A stretch of 64,000 nucleotides of DNA from Bemisia tabaci (GCF_918797505.1 NC_092793.1:73591912-73655911); one strand, 5' to 3'; numbered from the stretch's first letter, positions 26,343 through 37,861 are shown. Made by a program: numbers and translations. The notes: generated from the sequence alone by a model not told the origin.

Positions 26343-26647
26343 ACTGTTGGTGTTTTTGGCGTGGCTGTTGCGAGCGGGATTAACAGAGGCGTGTTATGTG
26401 TTTCCCTCAGAAGTGGCGGACCCGTGCCAGGACTTCTCGTGCCCGTTCGGGGCCAAGTGCACGCGCTCCAAGGAGGGCAACTCCCCGGTCTGCCTCTGCC
26501 CGGAGCACTGCCCCTCCTACGGCGACCACGTCGGCTCCAGGCCCATCTGCGGGAGCGATGGCAACGACTACACCCACCACTGCGAACTCACCAAGGCCGC
26601 CTGCGTCCACAAACTCAACATCACCATCAAGTACTCTGGCAAGTGTG
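26329..26647 (+). CDS. Exon 1: start codon, signal peptide and FS/Kazal domain 1
   Basis: Encodes 106 residues plus 1 nt. Residues 1-21 form a signal peptide (basic Arg5, hydrophobic 6-14, small residues to Ala21), so the product enters the secretory pathway. FS domain 1 follows: follistatin-type cysteines 33, 38, 44 and 55, then Kazal cysteines 57, 61, 74, 85, 92 and 106 with the CGSDG core at 74-78. The C61 to C74 loop has 12 residues against 7 in the other domains. Asn97-Ile-Thr is a glycosylation sequon. I chose ATG 26329 because an in-frame TAA lies at 26299-26301, no other in-frame ATG or splice-acceptor AG intervenes, and the residues that follow form a good signal peptide. The exon ends TGT-G before GTGAGT (phase 1). 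Local GC is high, unlike the surrounding AT-rich DNA. An out-of-frame ATG at 26322 overlaps the start (see findings). Confidence 0.9.
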
Positions 26648-26729
26648 GTGAGTTCTTTTTCTAATAAATGCATATAGTTTTGAGCATAAGTGGACTATTC
26701 GAATCAAAAGGATCCATCTTCATCGTGAC

Positions 26730-27320
26730 CTGCAGGCTAATTTTTGAAATTGATAGACAAAGCGATAAACAAAGGAGACATAATGAGTATGGAGCGATTC
26801 TATTGGTTGAAATGGTGGTTCTTATAGACTAAGGGAGGAAATGATGCACTAACTAGAGGGTTCAGGGTGTCTGCAAGTCCGGATTTTCCGGAAAATCCGG
26901 AAATAGTACTGATTTCTAAAGGGCGGTCTGGAAATACTGAAGAAGTGCGAAATTTCCGCAAGAAGGTCCGGAATTTTGTTTCATTTTTTTGTCACTTTTG
27001 TGCAACTTTGAAAAAATTCAAACTTTTGCAATTTTTCAAGTTGCATCCAAGTGGAGGTACTGAAAAAATACTGAATTTATCTGTTGAGGAGGCACGGGAT
27101 TTATTGGGAATGTTCCGAAAAAGTACTGTAAAAGTACTGATTTTTGGCCAGCCTGGTTTAGTAGACACCCTAGGGTCTCTCGTGGGTTGTCGTTAGTTAG
27201 TCTGTTGGCCACCTCATTTGTTCATTGCAACCACTAACTGCCACCAATAGGATCTCTGTATATCCTTCTTGTCTTTTTTGTCTATCACTTTGTCTACCAA
27301 TTTCAAGATTCAACCCGCAG
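26730..27320. mobile_element. GATTGTTGAAATT-family MITE with nested insertion (intron 1)
   Basis: The left end CTGCAGGCTAATTTTTGAAA and the right end CAAGATTCAACCCGCAG are inverted. Between about 26866 and 27170 the family consensus is interrupted by unrelated DNA that starts CAGGGTGTCTGCAAGTCCGG and ends GTAGACACCCTA, itself an inverted-repeat element. The target duplication of the inner element is unclear. Confidence 0.75.
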
Positions 27321-27380
27321 GCCCTTGAAATCCATATAAGAATGGGTATGTGTTAGGAATACGCGATTTGAGCACTGATT

Positions 27381-27803
27381 CCTTTGTAAAATTTCTCGAG
27401 AAATACGATGGTGCCACTAGTTTTTTTTCTGAAACAAACTCCAAAACTCAGAAAAAGCTCTCAAAGCTGAGGTCGTAATGGAGAGGATATCCCACGCTAT
27501 CCGAAGAGTCCATACGTATATCGAGTCAAACTCTCCATACAAAAAATAAGGAGCTACTACTTTAACGGGGTTGTGACTTTGTTTGAGGACTCCAAAACTA
27601 AATACACTGCAAACCTGGTAATGTTTGTTCCCTCTCTTTGCATAGAGAGTTTGGCTTGATAAAGAGGTGGACTCTCGGGATAGTCAGGGATATCTCCTCT
27701 ATTACGGTCTCAACTTTGAGAGCTTTTTTTTTTGAGTTTTATCGTTCGTTTCAGAGAATACCAATGGCACCGTCGTGTTTTTCGCAATATTTTACGCAAG
27801 AAG
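27381..27803. mobile_element. Older foldback element related to the exon 4-proximal one (intron 1)
   Basis: Inverted arms with blocks ACGATGGTGCCACTAG, AGCTCTCAAAGCTGAGG and GGATATCCCACGCTATCC on one side and their complements on the other. It shares these blocks with 37161-37861, but its arms are more diverged. Confidence 0.8.
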
Positions 27804-28659
27804 TAGTACTTAAATCGCAAAGCCAAATGCAAGAGCTCCATAGAAGCATGATCAAGCCCGTAGCGAGGGGTACAAAGAGATGGCATACGCGTAATGTGTT
27901 CACCGCTATAACTGAAAAAAAAGTTCGGTCTTAAGAACCGAAAGCACGGTGTTTTACATCGGCCGCACTCTTGGTTCTATAGGAACCGTATTCGTGTTTA
28001 TATTTCCGTTTGTTCCTTCTGCTGATCTCCCCAAATGACGCCCCTGCAAGAGTCAGTTAAACTTCCGGCTCCGAAGAAACCGAAAAACGGCGAATCAACG
28101 CCGCAAAAAATAGGGTGGAGGAGGGGGGCGCAGTTAAGGGCAAGGTGTCAAACGAGACCAGGAAATGGATTAGACCCATTAAATTGATTACCGGAGCTTA
28201 AATACGGAAGGGTTCAACTCATATTGATTATTAGTCGAGCTCACTCGAAAAGAGAGGCACAAAAACTGAAGTGGCTCCCGAATAAACTCCGCGCCTCCGA
28301 CTTTGTTCGCTATGCCCCCTCCTCTTTCTAACTCATTCAGCCCTTCCCCCCCTGCCCTGCCTCACCCACAGTCCCTACTCCCGGGTCCTTTAGTATCACT
28401 CAACTCCAAACATCAATTAAAGCGCCGATTTAATTCAGAACCTCATTTACATGAAACTGTTTTTATTTAGAGGAAAAACGCTTGGGAGAGAGGGAAAAAA
28501 TTCGGCCGAAACTAGGGAATCGCTGGAAATTAGATGGGGCGGAATTAGATGCCCCACCCCCTTTGCCGCCCCCGCCGGCGGCTTGACTTAATGCTGTTCT
28601 GCGTCTGTTGTTTTAATGAATCGAAACAAACGCCGGAACATATTAACCGGGCTTATGAG

Positions 28660-28824
28660 CAGTGGCGTGGCGTGCTTTGCGATATATCGATTGTTCTGCC
28701 ATTTAAACCTAAGGAAAAGGATCGATAATCAGGGTGTTCGCTGCGAACACCTTAATAATCGATTCTGTACCATAAGTTTAAATGGCAGAACAATCGATAC
28801 ATCGCAATTCACGCCACGCCACTG
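28660..28824. mobile_element. hAT-like MITE (CAGTGGCGTGG family), copy 2
   Basis: 165 bp. Terminal inverted repeat CAGTGGCGTGGCGTG at both ends, with pairing that extends into sub-terminal ATCGATTG and CCATTTAAAC motifs. Flanked by a perfect 8-bp target duplication CTTATGAG. CAG-initial termini with 8-bp duplications are diagnostic of the hAT superfamily. The element is non-autonomous. Confidence 0.92.
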
Positions 28825-29691
28825 CTTATGAGGTCTGCTTTTCTTCCCCAAAAACGCCGGGCGACCTGCGCCCGGCCCGATGAATCGACCATCGTTCGTA
28901 TTTAAACGAGTTTTAATTACTTGTGTCTGGTCTCGCATGGTCGGGCGCTTTGTTTTATTAACATCTCTCGGTGTCAGGAGTGAATAGTTCCGGTTGCACG
29001 TTGTGAACTCTGAGTCGCGGACCTCAAAAAGCAGACAAATAAAACAATCTTCATAGGTTTATCAAGGACTTCCTCCTCGACGGAAGCTGGTGAGGACATG
29101 AGTGGCTTAAAATTTGAGGCGTGATCCTCAAAATCAGAAAAATAAGACAAAATTCAGACTCAAAGGCATGCCGGGTTTCTTGCCAGCCCCAGGCAAAAAG
29201 TTTAAAAAATTAAAGCAGTTACAAATTTTCGCAGTTCTACCTCAGATTTTAACCTGGGCCCAGAGGCGACGGGATATTAGCTTCGAATATGATGTCGAGC
29301 ACACTTGAACACGTAACCTACTTGATTATGATCAACTGTCACCTTTGGGCCTGAGTTCAAAATCGAACTTTTCTAACTTCCTCGTGCGACATAGCTGAAA
29401 ATCCACGTTTTTTGCAGTTCTACAGCAGATTTCGATCTGGGCCCAAAAATTACGTGTCATGAGCCTCAAATATAATGTGAGGGACACCCAGGCATGGGGG
29501 AAAATCAGTGAATGGAACTTTGTTCGTCGTATATTTGCCTTTATTGTTGAAAATATTTACTTCAAAATCTAATTCAAATTCCCTTGATACACACATGTAT
29601 CTATTTCTTGCGGATCCGATTTTTTTTTGAAAAATATCTCGAATGATGTTTATAATTTTACGTGTTTGGAAACGAGAGCGAGATGCGGGAC

Positions 29692-29856
29692 CAGTGGCGT
29701 GGCGTGCTTTGCGATATATCGATTGTTATGCCATTTAAACCTATGGAAAAGGATCGATAAACAGGGAGTTCGCAGCGAACACCTTGCTAATCGATTCTTT
29801 ACCATAGGTTTAAATGGCATAACAATCGATATATCGCAATTCACGCCACGCCACTG
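29692..29856. mobile_element. hAT-like MITE (CAGTGGCGTGG family), copy 3
   Basis: 165 bp with the same termini as copy 2 and a perfect 8-bp duplication TGCGGGAC at 29684-29691 and 29857-29864. It lies 868 bp from copy 2, in the same intron. Confidence 0.93.
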
Positions 29857-30585
29857 TGCGGGACGACCCGCCGGATTCACCTGCATGATATTTGACGGAA
29901 TGATAAGAGATTCACAGAGAGTTCGAGCTACTTGTCCGAGATATATCTAACAAGAGCTAAAGGAGTGTAAGCTGGACAAGCTGCAACTCACAAATTGGAA
30001 AACTCGCCCAAACTCAGTTAAACTTGTCCAAACGCAGCGCTAAAATAAGTTTCCTCGAGCTTTAAGTCAAGTCAAAATTTACACAAACATGAGGGAGATC
30101 GTGTTTATTCACCGTCCTTTCCCCCGCCAACTGCAGTTAAGAGTTCCTACGGACTTAAATAGCAAGTGCATCCAGTGCTCTTCAGGTCTATAATATGCGA
30201 CGCTTCAACATAGTTTTTGCATTTTTGCGCCTTTTTTACTTTCTTTTACAATTTTTATAATAATAAATTTATAGATAAAAGTGGTGTCATCTCAAAATGA
30301 AGTTGAAATTGAAAGTCCTTTTTTGTAAGCTTACGCCAATCCTCCAAAGCGCTTCGCGCCTAAAGCGTTACCTGTGTGTCACGCTTTACCCATATGATTT
30401 TATATTATAGAGTAGGGTCTGTAATAGGCAAGCATTACATAGTCAGATTAAAATCGTGATCTTTTCAAGATTTTCGCGTGTAATGTTCATGAAAAAGGGT
30501 CTGCTATAGTTCCTCTTCGGATGACCATCGAGAATGAATCACGGTCACGCCGAAAAAGAGGGTGGGGAAGAAGAGCGAAAAATTT

Positions 30586-30631
30586 GAAATGACGAATAAG
30601 TACAACTCTCAACTCTCATTACTTACCTCTG

Positions 30632-30685
<54 letters not shown>

Positions 30686-30730
30686 AATGACGAATAAGTA
30701 CAACTCTCATTACTTACCTCTGAGCAAAAA

Positions 30731-30762
<32 letters not shown>
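30586..30762. repeat. Tandem duplicate of a unit of about 95 bp with poly(A) tails
   Basis: GAAATGACGAATAAGTACAA through ACTTACCTCTGAGC occurs twice, each followed by a long A run (30635-30681 and about 30726-30761). The first copy has an extra AACTCTC. Confidence 0.85.
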
Positions 30763-30763
<1 letters not shown>

Positions 30764-31116
30764 TAGTACCTAGTTTCAACACATCGGTATTGAAGAGCGT
30801 GCCCATATTAATGTCTATATTGTCACCTGAGGGTACAAATCGATTTTGAAGAATGAACAGAAACTAAATACATTTGTTGATTTCAAGGATACATACTTTT
30901 TGAAAGAACAATATAGCTTTTCAGGCCACGCCGTCATCTTTGTATTTTGGAATTTTCGAAATTTGAGTTTCCCGTCAACAAAAACCTCCACATACCGAGT
31001 TTCATACAAATCGATCGAACAAGGGCCGAGATTGCATTTCAGGCTACGTTCACCATCTTGAATTTTGAAATTTTGACTAAAAATTCGAGTTTTTCGTCAA
31101 CAAATACCTCATAATT

Positions 31117-31575
31117 CCGAGTTTTACGAAAATCGATTCAACGTGAGACGAGGTATCGTTTACCAACCATATCTGCAAAGTGTTGAAAATTCACGGAGAG
31201 TTTCGAGAAAAACAATTTGACGCGTGTAAATATAAAAAAATAATACATAAAATATAAACCCAGAACGAAATTTTGTCTTTTCAGTAATTGAATACGTCCG
31301 AGTTTTATGTGACGTGTCTCTGATGGGTCACAGAGCTCGAGAACCGATCGCAACAGAGTGAGGTTGGGTCAAGTTAGGTCACGCAACTAAACTAACTCTC
31401 CGGCAAAGCTGGAAGTATCACTCGAATTGAAGGCGCCCCAATCCTGAGTTCGTACACACTATTCCTACGATTTCGGTCAATAGAACTTTCGAAGCTTCTT
31501 ATCGCTTTCAGTACACTATAGGCTATCATTTCGCGAAAATGCGGTTATGGATAATTTGATGTTGTCAAATTTCTT
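31117..31575. repeat. Dispersed 460-bp repeat, copy 2 (intron 1)
   Basis: CCGAGTTTTACGAAAATCGA through TTGATGTTGTCAAATTTCTT. Nearly identical to 39866-40325. No terminal inverted repeats; nature unknown. Confidence 0.85.
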
Positions 31576-31972
31576 TTGTCTTTACTTTAAATTGAAGCGC
31601 TGGGTGCAGAAAGAGTATTTCTTGGTTTCGGTATCTTAGAATCTCCACTAATTTTGCATCCAATTTAATTAAAGCAAATGAATGGAATTCTTTGAAACTT
31701 TTAATGAATTTTCCTTATGATTTTAAAGCTGAAAACGAAAAATTTCAGAAATCTGACTGAATAGTTTTCTCTCCGAGATATAAATTAACAGTGAGGATTT
31801 TGAGCCACCGCAACTAAGAAATACCCCTTCTGCACCCAGCGTCTCAATTACTAAAACATATCCCTAAAAATTGCTCTGTCCGTTGAATTATGTGTTCAGT
31901 CCCCCAAAATGCCCATATCATCGTGAAAAAATCGGTGACTCTTTTTGCATTGAGTTTACTTCGATTTTATAG

Positions 31973-32188
31973 ATCCTTGTGCTGGAGTGGTGTGCCCGGA
32001 ACCAGAACTATGCCAACTGGACGCAGATAGGAACCCAGTTTGCAAATGCGGAGAGGCATGTCCACTTGAGTTCGCCCCCGTGTGTGGCTCTGATGGCAAG
32101 ACCTACGGCAACGATTGCAACCTACGATTGGAGGCCTGTAGATCGAAGAAAAACCTGCGAATCATTTATCGAGGCAAATGCAGCTCAG
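31973..32188 (+). CDS. Exon 2: FS/Kazal domain 2
   Basis: A 216-nt exon, phase 1 at both ends, flanked by TTTTATAG upstream and GTAAGC downstream. It encodes one complete follistatin-like domain. The reading begins Asp-Pro-Cys once the split codon from exon 1 is completed. All ten cysteines are present with the spacing 4-5-9-1-3-7-10-6-13, and the Kazal core reads CGSDGKTYGNDC. Kazal modules act as serine-protease-inhibitor folds or as structural and growth-factor-binding modules; in agrin-type arrays they are mainly structural. Which applies here cannot be told from sequence. The exact cysteine spacing match to exon 3 and to the exon 5+6 product supports both splice sites. Confidence 0.92.
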
Positions 32189-33779
32189 GTAAGCTTTCAT
32201 CGTTTTGCAATATAGAAATATCTCTGCTTCAAAGAAACGACGCATATGCTACTAGTTTCCTTCTGGGGATAGGTACTTTTTTGGATGAGTTAGAAATAGT
32301 GGTTTTTTATTACAAAAGGTAGTCCATTTTTGTAAAAATTGCAGGTACTTGCAAGAATGTCCACTTTTACAATGTTTCACACCGGTTATTTATCAGAAAA
32401 ATCTCTAACGGCGGAAAATTGGTCATAAATGGAGATAAAATTTATTCAGGTTTTCGGCCAAAAATGTAGAGTTTATATCCAGAGTTTGATTGGCATAATG
32501 TCAAAATGAAATCTTTCTGGCAATTTCTTAATGTGGTCAATTTTGATTTTGAAGCATTTCCCGCCATCTTTCAAGCGGTCCTCGTCACGCTCTTTAGCTG
32601 GAGAAAAAATAATTTATCATGAAAAATGCAATGTAAAGCTGCTCTTCAGTAGCACTCTCGAAGTGGGAATAATTTCTTTACGAATGAGAACGCTAACAAG
32701 CAATTCCCAGCAAGTTCTTTTTTTATTTTTCTTTAACGAGTTGCCATATGCTTACTGTTCCTCTGCGAAGGTCTCGCTCCTGCTGAAATAATTAGGAGCC
32801 CTAAACTTTCGTCGCGAAAATTTTCGATCTCTTTTTTTCGTGCTTCCCTAATTGCAAGCAGTCTCTGCCTATAAAAGGGTGTAAAAAAATCTCGCGCAGA
32901 AACTTCTCGCTCATTTCCGCAATCCGATTTGTTCTAAACTATCGCAGCTGTCGTCTCTCGAAGTCCCTTCAAGGTAGTCACACGCATCATCTTAATTATC
33001 TCCCGTGATAAAATTTAGCGCGCAACTTGATAAAAGTTTGCCGATTTAAGTTGTGATGGAATAAAAAAAGAAACAATCTCCTCTCTCACTCCGTTTTCCG
33101 GTGGATCTTGACAGAAGTTTTAAATCAGACACGAAGAGAAAAACGCGAAACACCCAGAGCAACAATTGAAATTTCTCCATATGAAACTTCCGGTGGACTT
33201 TTTAACAACTTTATCATAGATTTAACGAAGAAGTTCCTCGGAGCCCTCCTAACGCCAGGACCGAGAAGTACGGAGGATATTTTTATATTTTTCCGCGCAA
33301 ACTTTTCAATATTCTGTTCCGAACTTGTGCTTGCACTCTAAAGAAAGGCAGAAGTTGGAGATGTAGCTGGAAATTTGCGTCTCTTTGTTTGCAACCCTGG
33401 TCTGATTGGCTCGCCTTTTCCGATAGAAAAAAAATTCTTACCCATTCAATGTTTCGACACACAGGAATTCTCGCCTTCCCTGCATTTTATTGTCATTTCC
33501 AACTTCTATTCAACGTAGAAATATGGCATTTGGAAAAAACTGTCCTTCTTTGAAAAAAAGAAGCTTCGCGTTAATCGTCTGGCCGTCGGAGGTTATCAGA
33601 ATTTGTGCTACGCTGGCAATACCGCCATGCTACTTCAAAGTAAAACATGCGTACGTTCAATATAAAATAGACACTGGAGGGAAAATGAAACAAAAATGAT
33701 ACAAAATTAGCAATAAAAAGGCAAGTTTTGCGGAAATGAAAGTATAATTCTAGAAAGTTTAGATTTTTGATTTTTCCAT
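32189..33779. other. Intron 2, left part: nothing recognised
   Basis: Mostly unique-looking AT-rich intron sequence between exon 2 and the SINE. Confidence 0.6.
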
Positions 33780-33992
33780 CGACTGACCTTGAGCACTATG
33801 TGTTGTTTTTTTAGTTATTTCGAATACCCCTCAGGGGTAATCCCGCGCTTGCAAATAAAGCCCTATCCCTAATCAACACGCAGCCCTAGGCAACCGTTTC
33901 ATGGAACTATCAAACTCGGATCGCCTGACTGGGAATCGAACCCGAGACCCTCTAATCATGGAGCCAGCACCGCACCACTACTACACCATAGA
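33780..33992 (-). mobile_element. tRNA-derived SINE (antisense, intron 2)
   Basis: On the minus strand, an A-box-like TGGTGTAGTAGTGG (33988 down to 33975) is followed at tRNA spacing by a perfect B box GGTTCGATTCC (33942 down to 33932). The T-arm stem is imperfect, and sequence without tRNA features continues for about 150 bp, so this is a tRNA-headed SINE rather than a functional tRNA. The 3' boundary near 33780 is approximate. Confidence 0.65.
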
Positions 33993-34133
33993 TCGTAAAA
34001 TAAAATTAAAAATTATGAACTTTTGTCCAAAGTATATTGAGCAGGCTTGTATACTCTCCTTTGATTATTCCGTCGCTGCACATGTCATTTTTATATCACT
34101 GTTATTTTTTAATTTTTTTTTTTTAAATCGCAG

Positions 34134-34349
34134 GAGTGAACCCTTGTGCATCCGTGCGGTGCACTTTCGGCGAGGAGTGTGTGATCAACAAATTTGGGAT
34201 CGCCCAATGCGAGTGCATCTCGAATTGTGACCCGATCCTGAGGCCCGTCTGCGGCACCAATGGCCGAACCTACGACACTGCCTGCCACCTTCAGCAGTCT
34301 ACTTGTCAAGCTAAAACCGACGTCAAGCTTGCCTACGCCGGAATTTGTG
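34134..34349 (+). CDS. Exon 3: FS/Kazal domain 3
   Basis: A 216-nt exon, phase 1 to phase 1. The acceptor is AAATCGCAG after a long T tract and the donor is GTGAGT. It encodes a full ten-cysteine FS domain with the same spacing as domain 2. The core is CGTNGRTYDTAC instead of CGSDG, a conservative variant. The exon lies about 145 bp downstream of an antisense tRNA-derived SINE (its A box is at 33975-33988) and 157 bp upstream of an intact hAT-like MITE at 34507, so it is tightly bracketed by mobile DNA yet shows no damage. Confidence 0.92.
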
Positions 34350-34506
34350 GTGAGTCGAGTCAATCAATAATCACATTATAAATGCTCCCTCTTACTTATA
34401 AAGTTGTCGAGTCTTCTTTCATTCCGTCAACTATTATCTTTCTACACCCCTTCATGCTGTAGTAAGGAGCATTTTCCGATCAGCTTGTGCTTCAGTGGGT
34501 CGATTG

Positions 34507-34671
34507 CAGTGGCGTGGCGTGCTTTGCGATGTATCGATTGTTATGCCATTTAAACCCATGGAAAATGATCGATAAACAGAGTGCTCGCAACGAACACCTT
34601 AATAATCGATTCTTTACCATAGGTTCAAATGGCATAACAATCGATGTATCGCAATTCACGCCACGCCACTG
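34507..34671. mobile_element. hAT-like MITE (CAGTGGCGTGG family), copy 4
   Basis: 165 bp with intact CAGTGGCGTGGCGTG termini and a perfect 8-bp duplication GTCGATTG at 34499-34506 and 34672-34679. It is 157 bp downstream of exon 3 and inserted beside another small palindrome (34675-34772, TCGATAA-rich arms). Confidence 0.93.
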
Positions 34672-34772
34672 GTCGATTGTCGAATCGTTATAGAATGATC
34701 CTGATCGATAAATCCCTATCTTAGCGATGCTTTTTATCGATCAAGGTCATTCGATATCGATTCAGTAATCGA

Positions 34773-36831
34773 ACGGCTCTCATTTCTAGGTTTGCCAGAT
34801 TGATTTAGATTTGCCAGACATTATCAGACAATTAACTTTGCGCTTTAATGTTTTTCTGTCTGATTGTGTTGTTCTGTTGCCCGTGTTTAAATCCATCAAA
34901 AAGAACTAAGATTTGATCTTTAATCAACCCAACCATTAGGCCGTATTTGCGAGGGATACTTTTACAGTGTTTTCTGGCACTATGTGGCCAAAAATAAAAA
35001 AAAATAAATGAAAATGACCGCTATAGCACGATTTTTATCTAATTTTGACCTCCAATAATTGTTTCAATGTTACTACAAAATCCCGTTTCAATGACTTCGA
35101 ATTTTGCCAGGGTATTTGATAATATTTTGTTTTATAGGATCGAGGGTGGATCCAGACGCCTCCAACGGGGGAAGGAGAGTCCGGGGGCCTCCCCTAGAAA
35201 ATTTCTGAATTTGCGAAGCATGTTCTAGTCAAGCATGTCTTAGTTTTAGTCAATTTTATAAATAATTACCAAATCTAAGAGTTTACCCTTCGTCTTTCCT
35301 CTGTTTCTTTCCTCTTTCTTCTTTTCTTTTTCTTCTTATTTTTATCCAAGGGAACGGGCACGCCCCCTACGCCCTCCTTGGATCCGCCTACGTGTAGGAT
35401 GGGTGTGATCCTGCACCATCGATTGCCCCGAGCCCAAACGGCAACACAGGCCAAAATCACGGCTGGGGAGAATCGCTGAAAAACGTCTATTCAGAACTTT
35501 TAAAATGGAGGGTTTCCTTTTTTACACCGTGCAGGGGTGTCAGGGAGCCTCCCCAAAACCGCTCTGCCCCTGCCAGCGGCCGCGCATTATGCATAATTTA
35601 TGATGCGATGAAGACGTCATAGCCACTTTTTTAATTTTCAAACGCATCCATAATTCATTTACTCTATTTTCCCCGCGCCGCGGCGGGAGACACCGCGTAT
35701 CGGAGTGTCGGAAAATTTCAGAGTCGGATTCACACCGTTACTCTTTTTATCCTGGCGGTCTCGCCGTGTTCAAGAATATGCTTGCTCAGCTATCCGCGGG
35801 CCTTGGAGAGTCGTTAGCGCCCTTGTGAAATGCTATCAAAGCTTTTAAATAGTTCGCACCTCCCTATTTCACGTGTTTTTATGCTCCACTCTTCACCCTC
35901 CACTCAACACTCGCGGCCTTTGTGGATTCTGTCTCCCCGCGTTGCACAGTGTGGAACTTTTATTAATGGCGTGGATAAAAATCACAGACACCGTAAAAAT
36001 AGACGCACGGCATCATGAAAGGCATGAGATATTCGATTGAACTCCTTTGGAACTTCGGTTTAACACATTTTGAATTTTCTAGCATCCGAGAGCTGGCTTG
36101 AAAGGAAATAAAGAAGAAGAAAAAAATAAACGTGTCAAAAAAATTGTCCTGATCATGAATATTACAGCAGTGTCTAGAAAATTTTTCAAGTCAATTTTTT
36201 ATTTTTGTTCATTGGACTCCGCACTGTGCGTCACACGATGGACCGAGCCAAATACATTTTTGGCCAAATTTGATGTTCATGCCGTCTTATGATGGAAGTT
36301 TAAAAAATGGTTTTTAAATACATTTTTACGGGCAAACCAAATGGAACCTCTATGTATTTGGTAAATGAAGATAATTATGCTGCTGAGATTTCCACGTCAT
36401 TTCCAATCTCTGAAATTAACTTGCTCTACTGTACGCCGGAACCGAGGAGGCTGCTCCACTCTTGTCGCTCGCTAATTCGCAATTTTTGCGGGTAACGAGC
36501 ACGTTCAGGATTCCATTCGTGGTTAATGAAACGGAATGGAGATCAACTATGGTTCCGAGCCAATTAGCGTGTTGGAGTTGATACGTCACATTTTTGGATG
36601 GTTACTCAACGTAGATCGGTTCAGAGTGCTGATAAATCACCCCCTCAGAGCCAAAAGAAACGACATCCTGCAGGTGTAAAAACCTCGGTTATACGAACAG
36701 AATATAGTTATGGGTACCACTCGGTTCGGTGGACACAACAGGTTCAGTGGGCGCAACAATCGCATATACACGCGCAACAACACGATTTGCGTGTGGGAGG
36801 GTAAGCCATGTTGAACATTGCGTGGCATCCT
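34773..36831. other. Intron 3, middle part
   Basis: One possible decayed inverted-repeat element between about 35140 and 35400 (GGTGGATCCA near the left, TTGGATCCGCC near the right). Nothing else is supported. Confidence 0.4.
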
Positions 36832-37048
36832 ACACTGGAAAAAAAGTCGCTTTTGGATCCAGAGTCCAGACTCTTAAAAACATTGATAAGAAAAATTACT
36901 CTTTATTCGATCAGATTTTACCTTGAATCGAAGATTAAGCGGATATCCTTTTGATTCCAGCAAAAAGTCCGATTGAATCGAAAGTATTTTTCCTTGTCAA
37001 TGTTTTTAAGAGTCCGGACTCTAGATCCAAGCGACTTTTTTCCTGTGA
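36832..37048. mobile_element. 217-bp palindromic MITE (CACTGGAAAAAA ends, intron 3)
   Basis: The left arm CACTGGAAAAAAAGTCGCTT and the inverted right arm both run through GAGTCC(A/G)GACTCTTAAAAAC. Its right end is 112 bp before the 701-bp inverted repeat. Confidence 0.8.
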
Positions 37049-37160
37049 ATGCGCAAGGGTTGGATTTGAATGGAACGATTCCTCTTACAGAATGCTCACC
37101 CGTGCTGTAGTATAGTTTTCGAAGCAAATAGCTTAAAAGCGCATATTTCCTCCACAAATA

Positions 37161-37861
37161 GTGAAGTAAGGAGTCAATTCGAGAATTTTCTGAGGCGCTC
37201 ATCGTAACTGTAAGAAATAACTCCTCTTTTTGCTGTTGCTGAAGTTTGCAAGAGGCCAATGAAGATGTTGCATGTGTGAGGAATTTGCGATTTGGGTGTT
37301 GAATCTTACGTAAAAGTTCGAGAGAAACACGATGGTGCCACTGGTTTTCTCTGAAATCAACTTCCAAGCTCAAAAAAAGCTCTCAAGTTGAGGCCAAAAT
37401 GGAGGGGATATCCCACCCTACCCTGAGAGTCCACCTATACATCAAGACGAACTCTCCATGCAATAATAGGGAGCAAATACATTGACAGGGCTGCTTTTTA
37501 TTTGGGGACTCCAAAACTGAAAACACGGCAACCCTGCTAATGTACTTGCTCCCTATTTTTGCATGGAGAGTTTGATTTGATGTAGAGGTGGACTCTCAGG
37601 ATAGCGTGGGATATCCCCTCCATTTTGGCCTCAACTTGAGAGCTTTTTGAGAGCTTGGAAGTTGATTTCAGAGAAAACCAGTGGCACCATCGTGTTTCTC
37701 TCGAACTTTTACATAAGATTCAACAGCCAAATCGCAAATTCCTCACACATGCAACATCTTCATTGGCCTCTTGCAAACTTCAGCAACAGCAAAAAGAGGA
37801 GTTATTTCTTACAGTTACGATGAGCGCCTCAGAAAATTCTGGAATTGACTCCTTACTTCAC
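37161..37861. mobile_element. 701-bp near-perfect inverted repeat upstream of exon 4
   Basis: Arms of about 335 bp centred near 37511, beginning GTGAAGTAAGGAGTCAATTC and ending with its inverse. By eye the arms are over 95 percent identical, with single-base differences scattered through. Mirror-image ORFs on the two strands are a by-product of the symmetry. It is related to 27381-27803. It would fold into a long double-stranded hairpin in the pre-mRNA of intron 3. Confidence 0.93.

Noticed and set aside
26361..26673. Other frames and the minus strand over exon 1
   Set aside because: Shadows of the GC-rich exon; only the frame from 26329 has the signal peptide and FS cysteine pattern.
28616..29950. 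ORFs shared between 28616-28831, 29627-29950 and 34487-34693
   Set aside because: They are translations of the hAT-like MITE copies, not genes.
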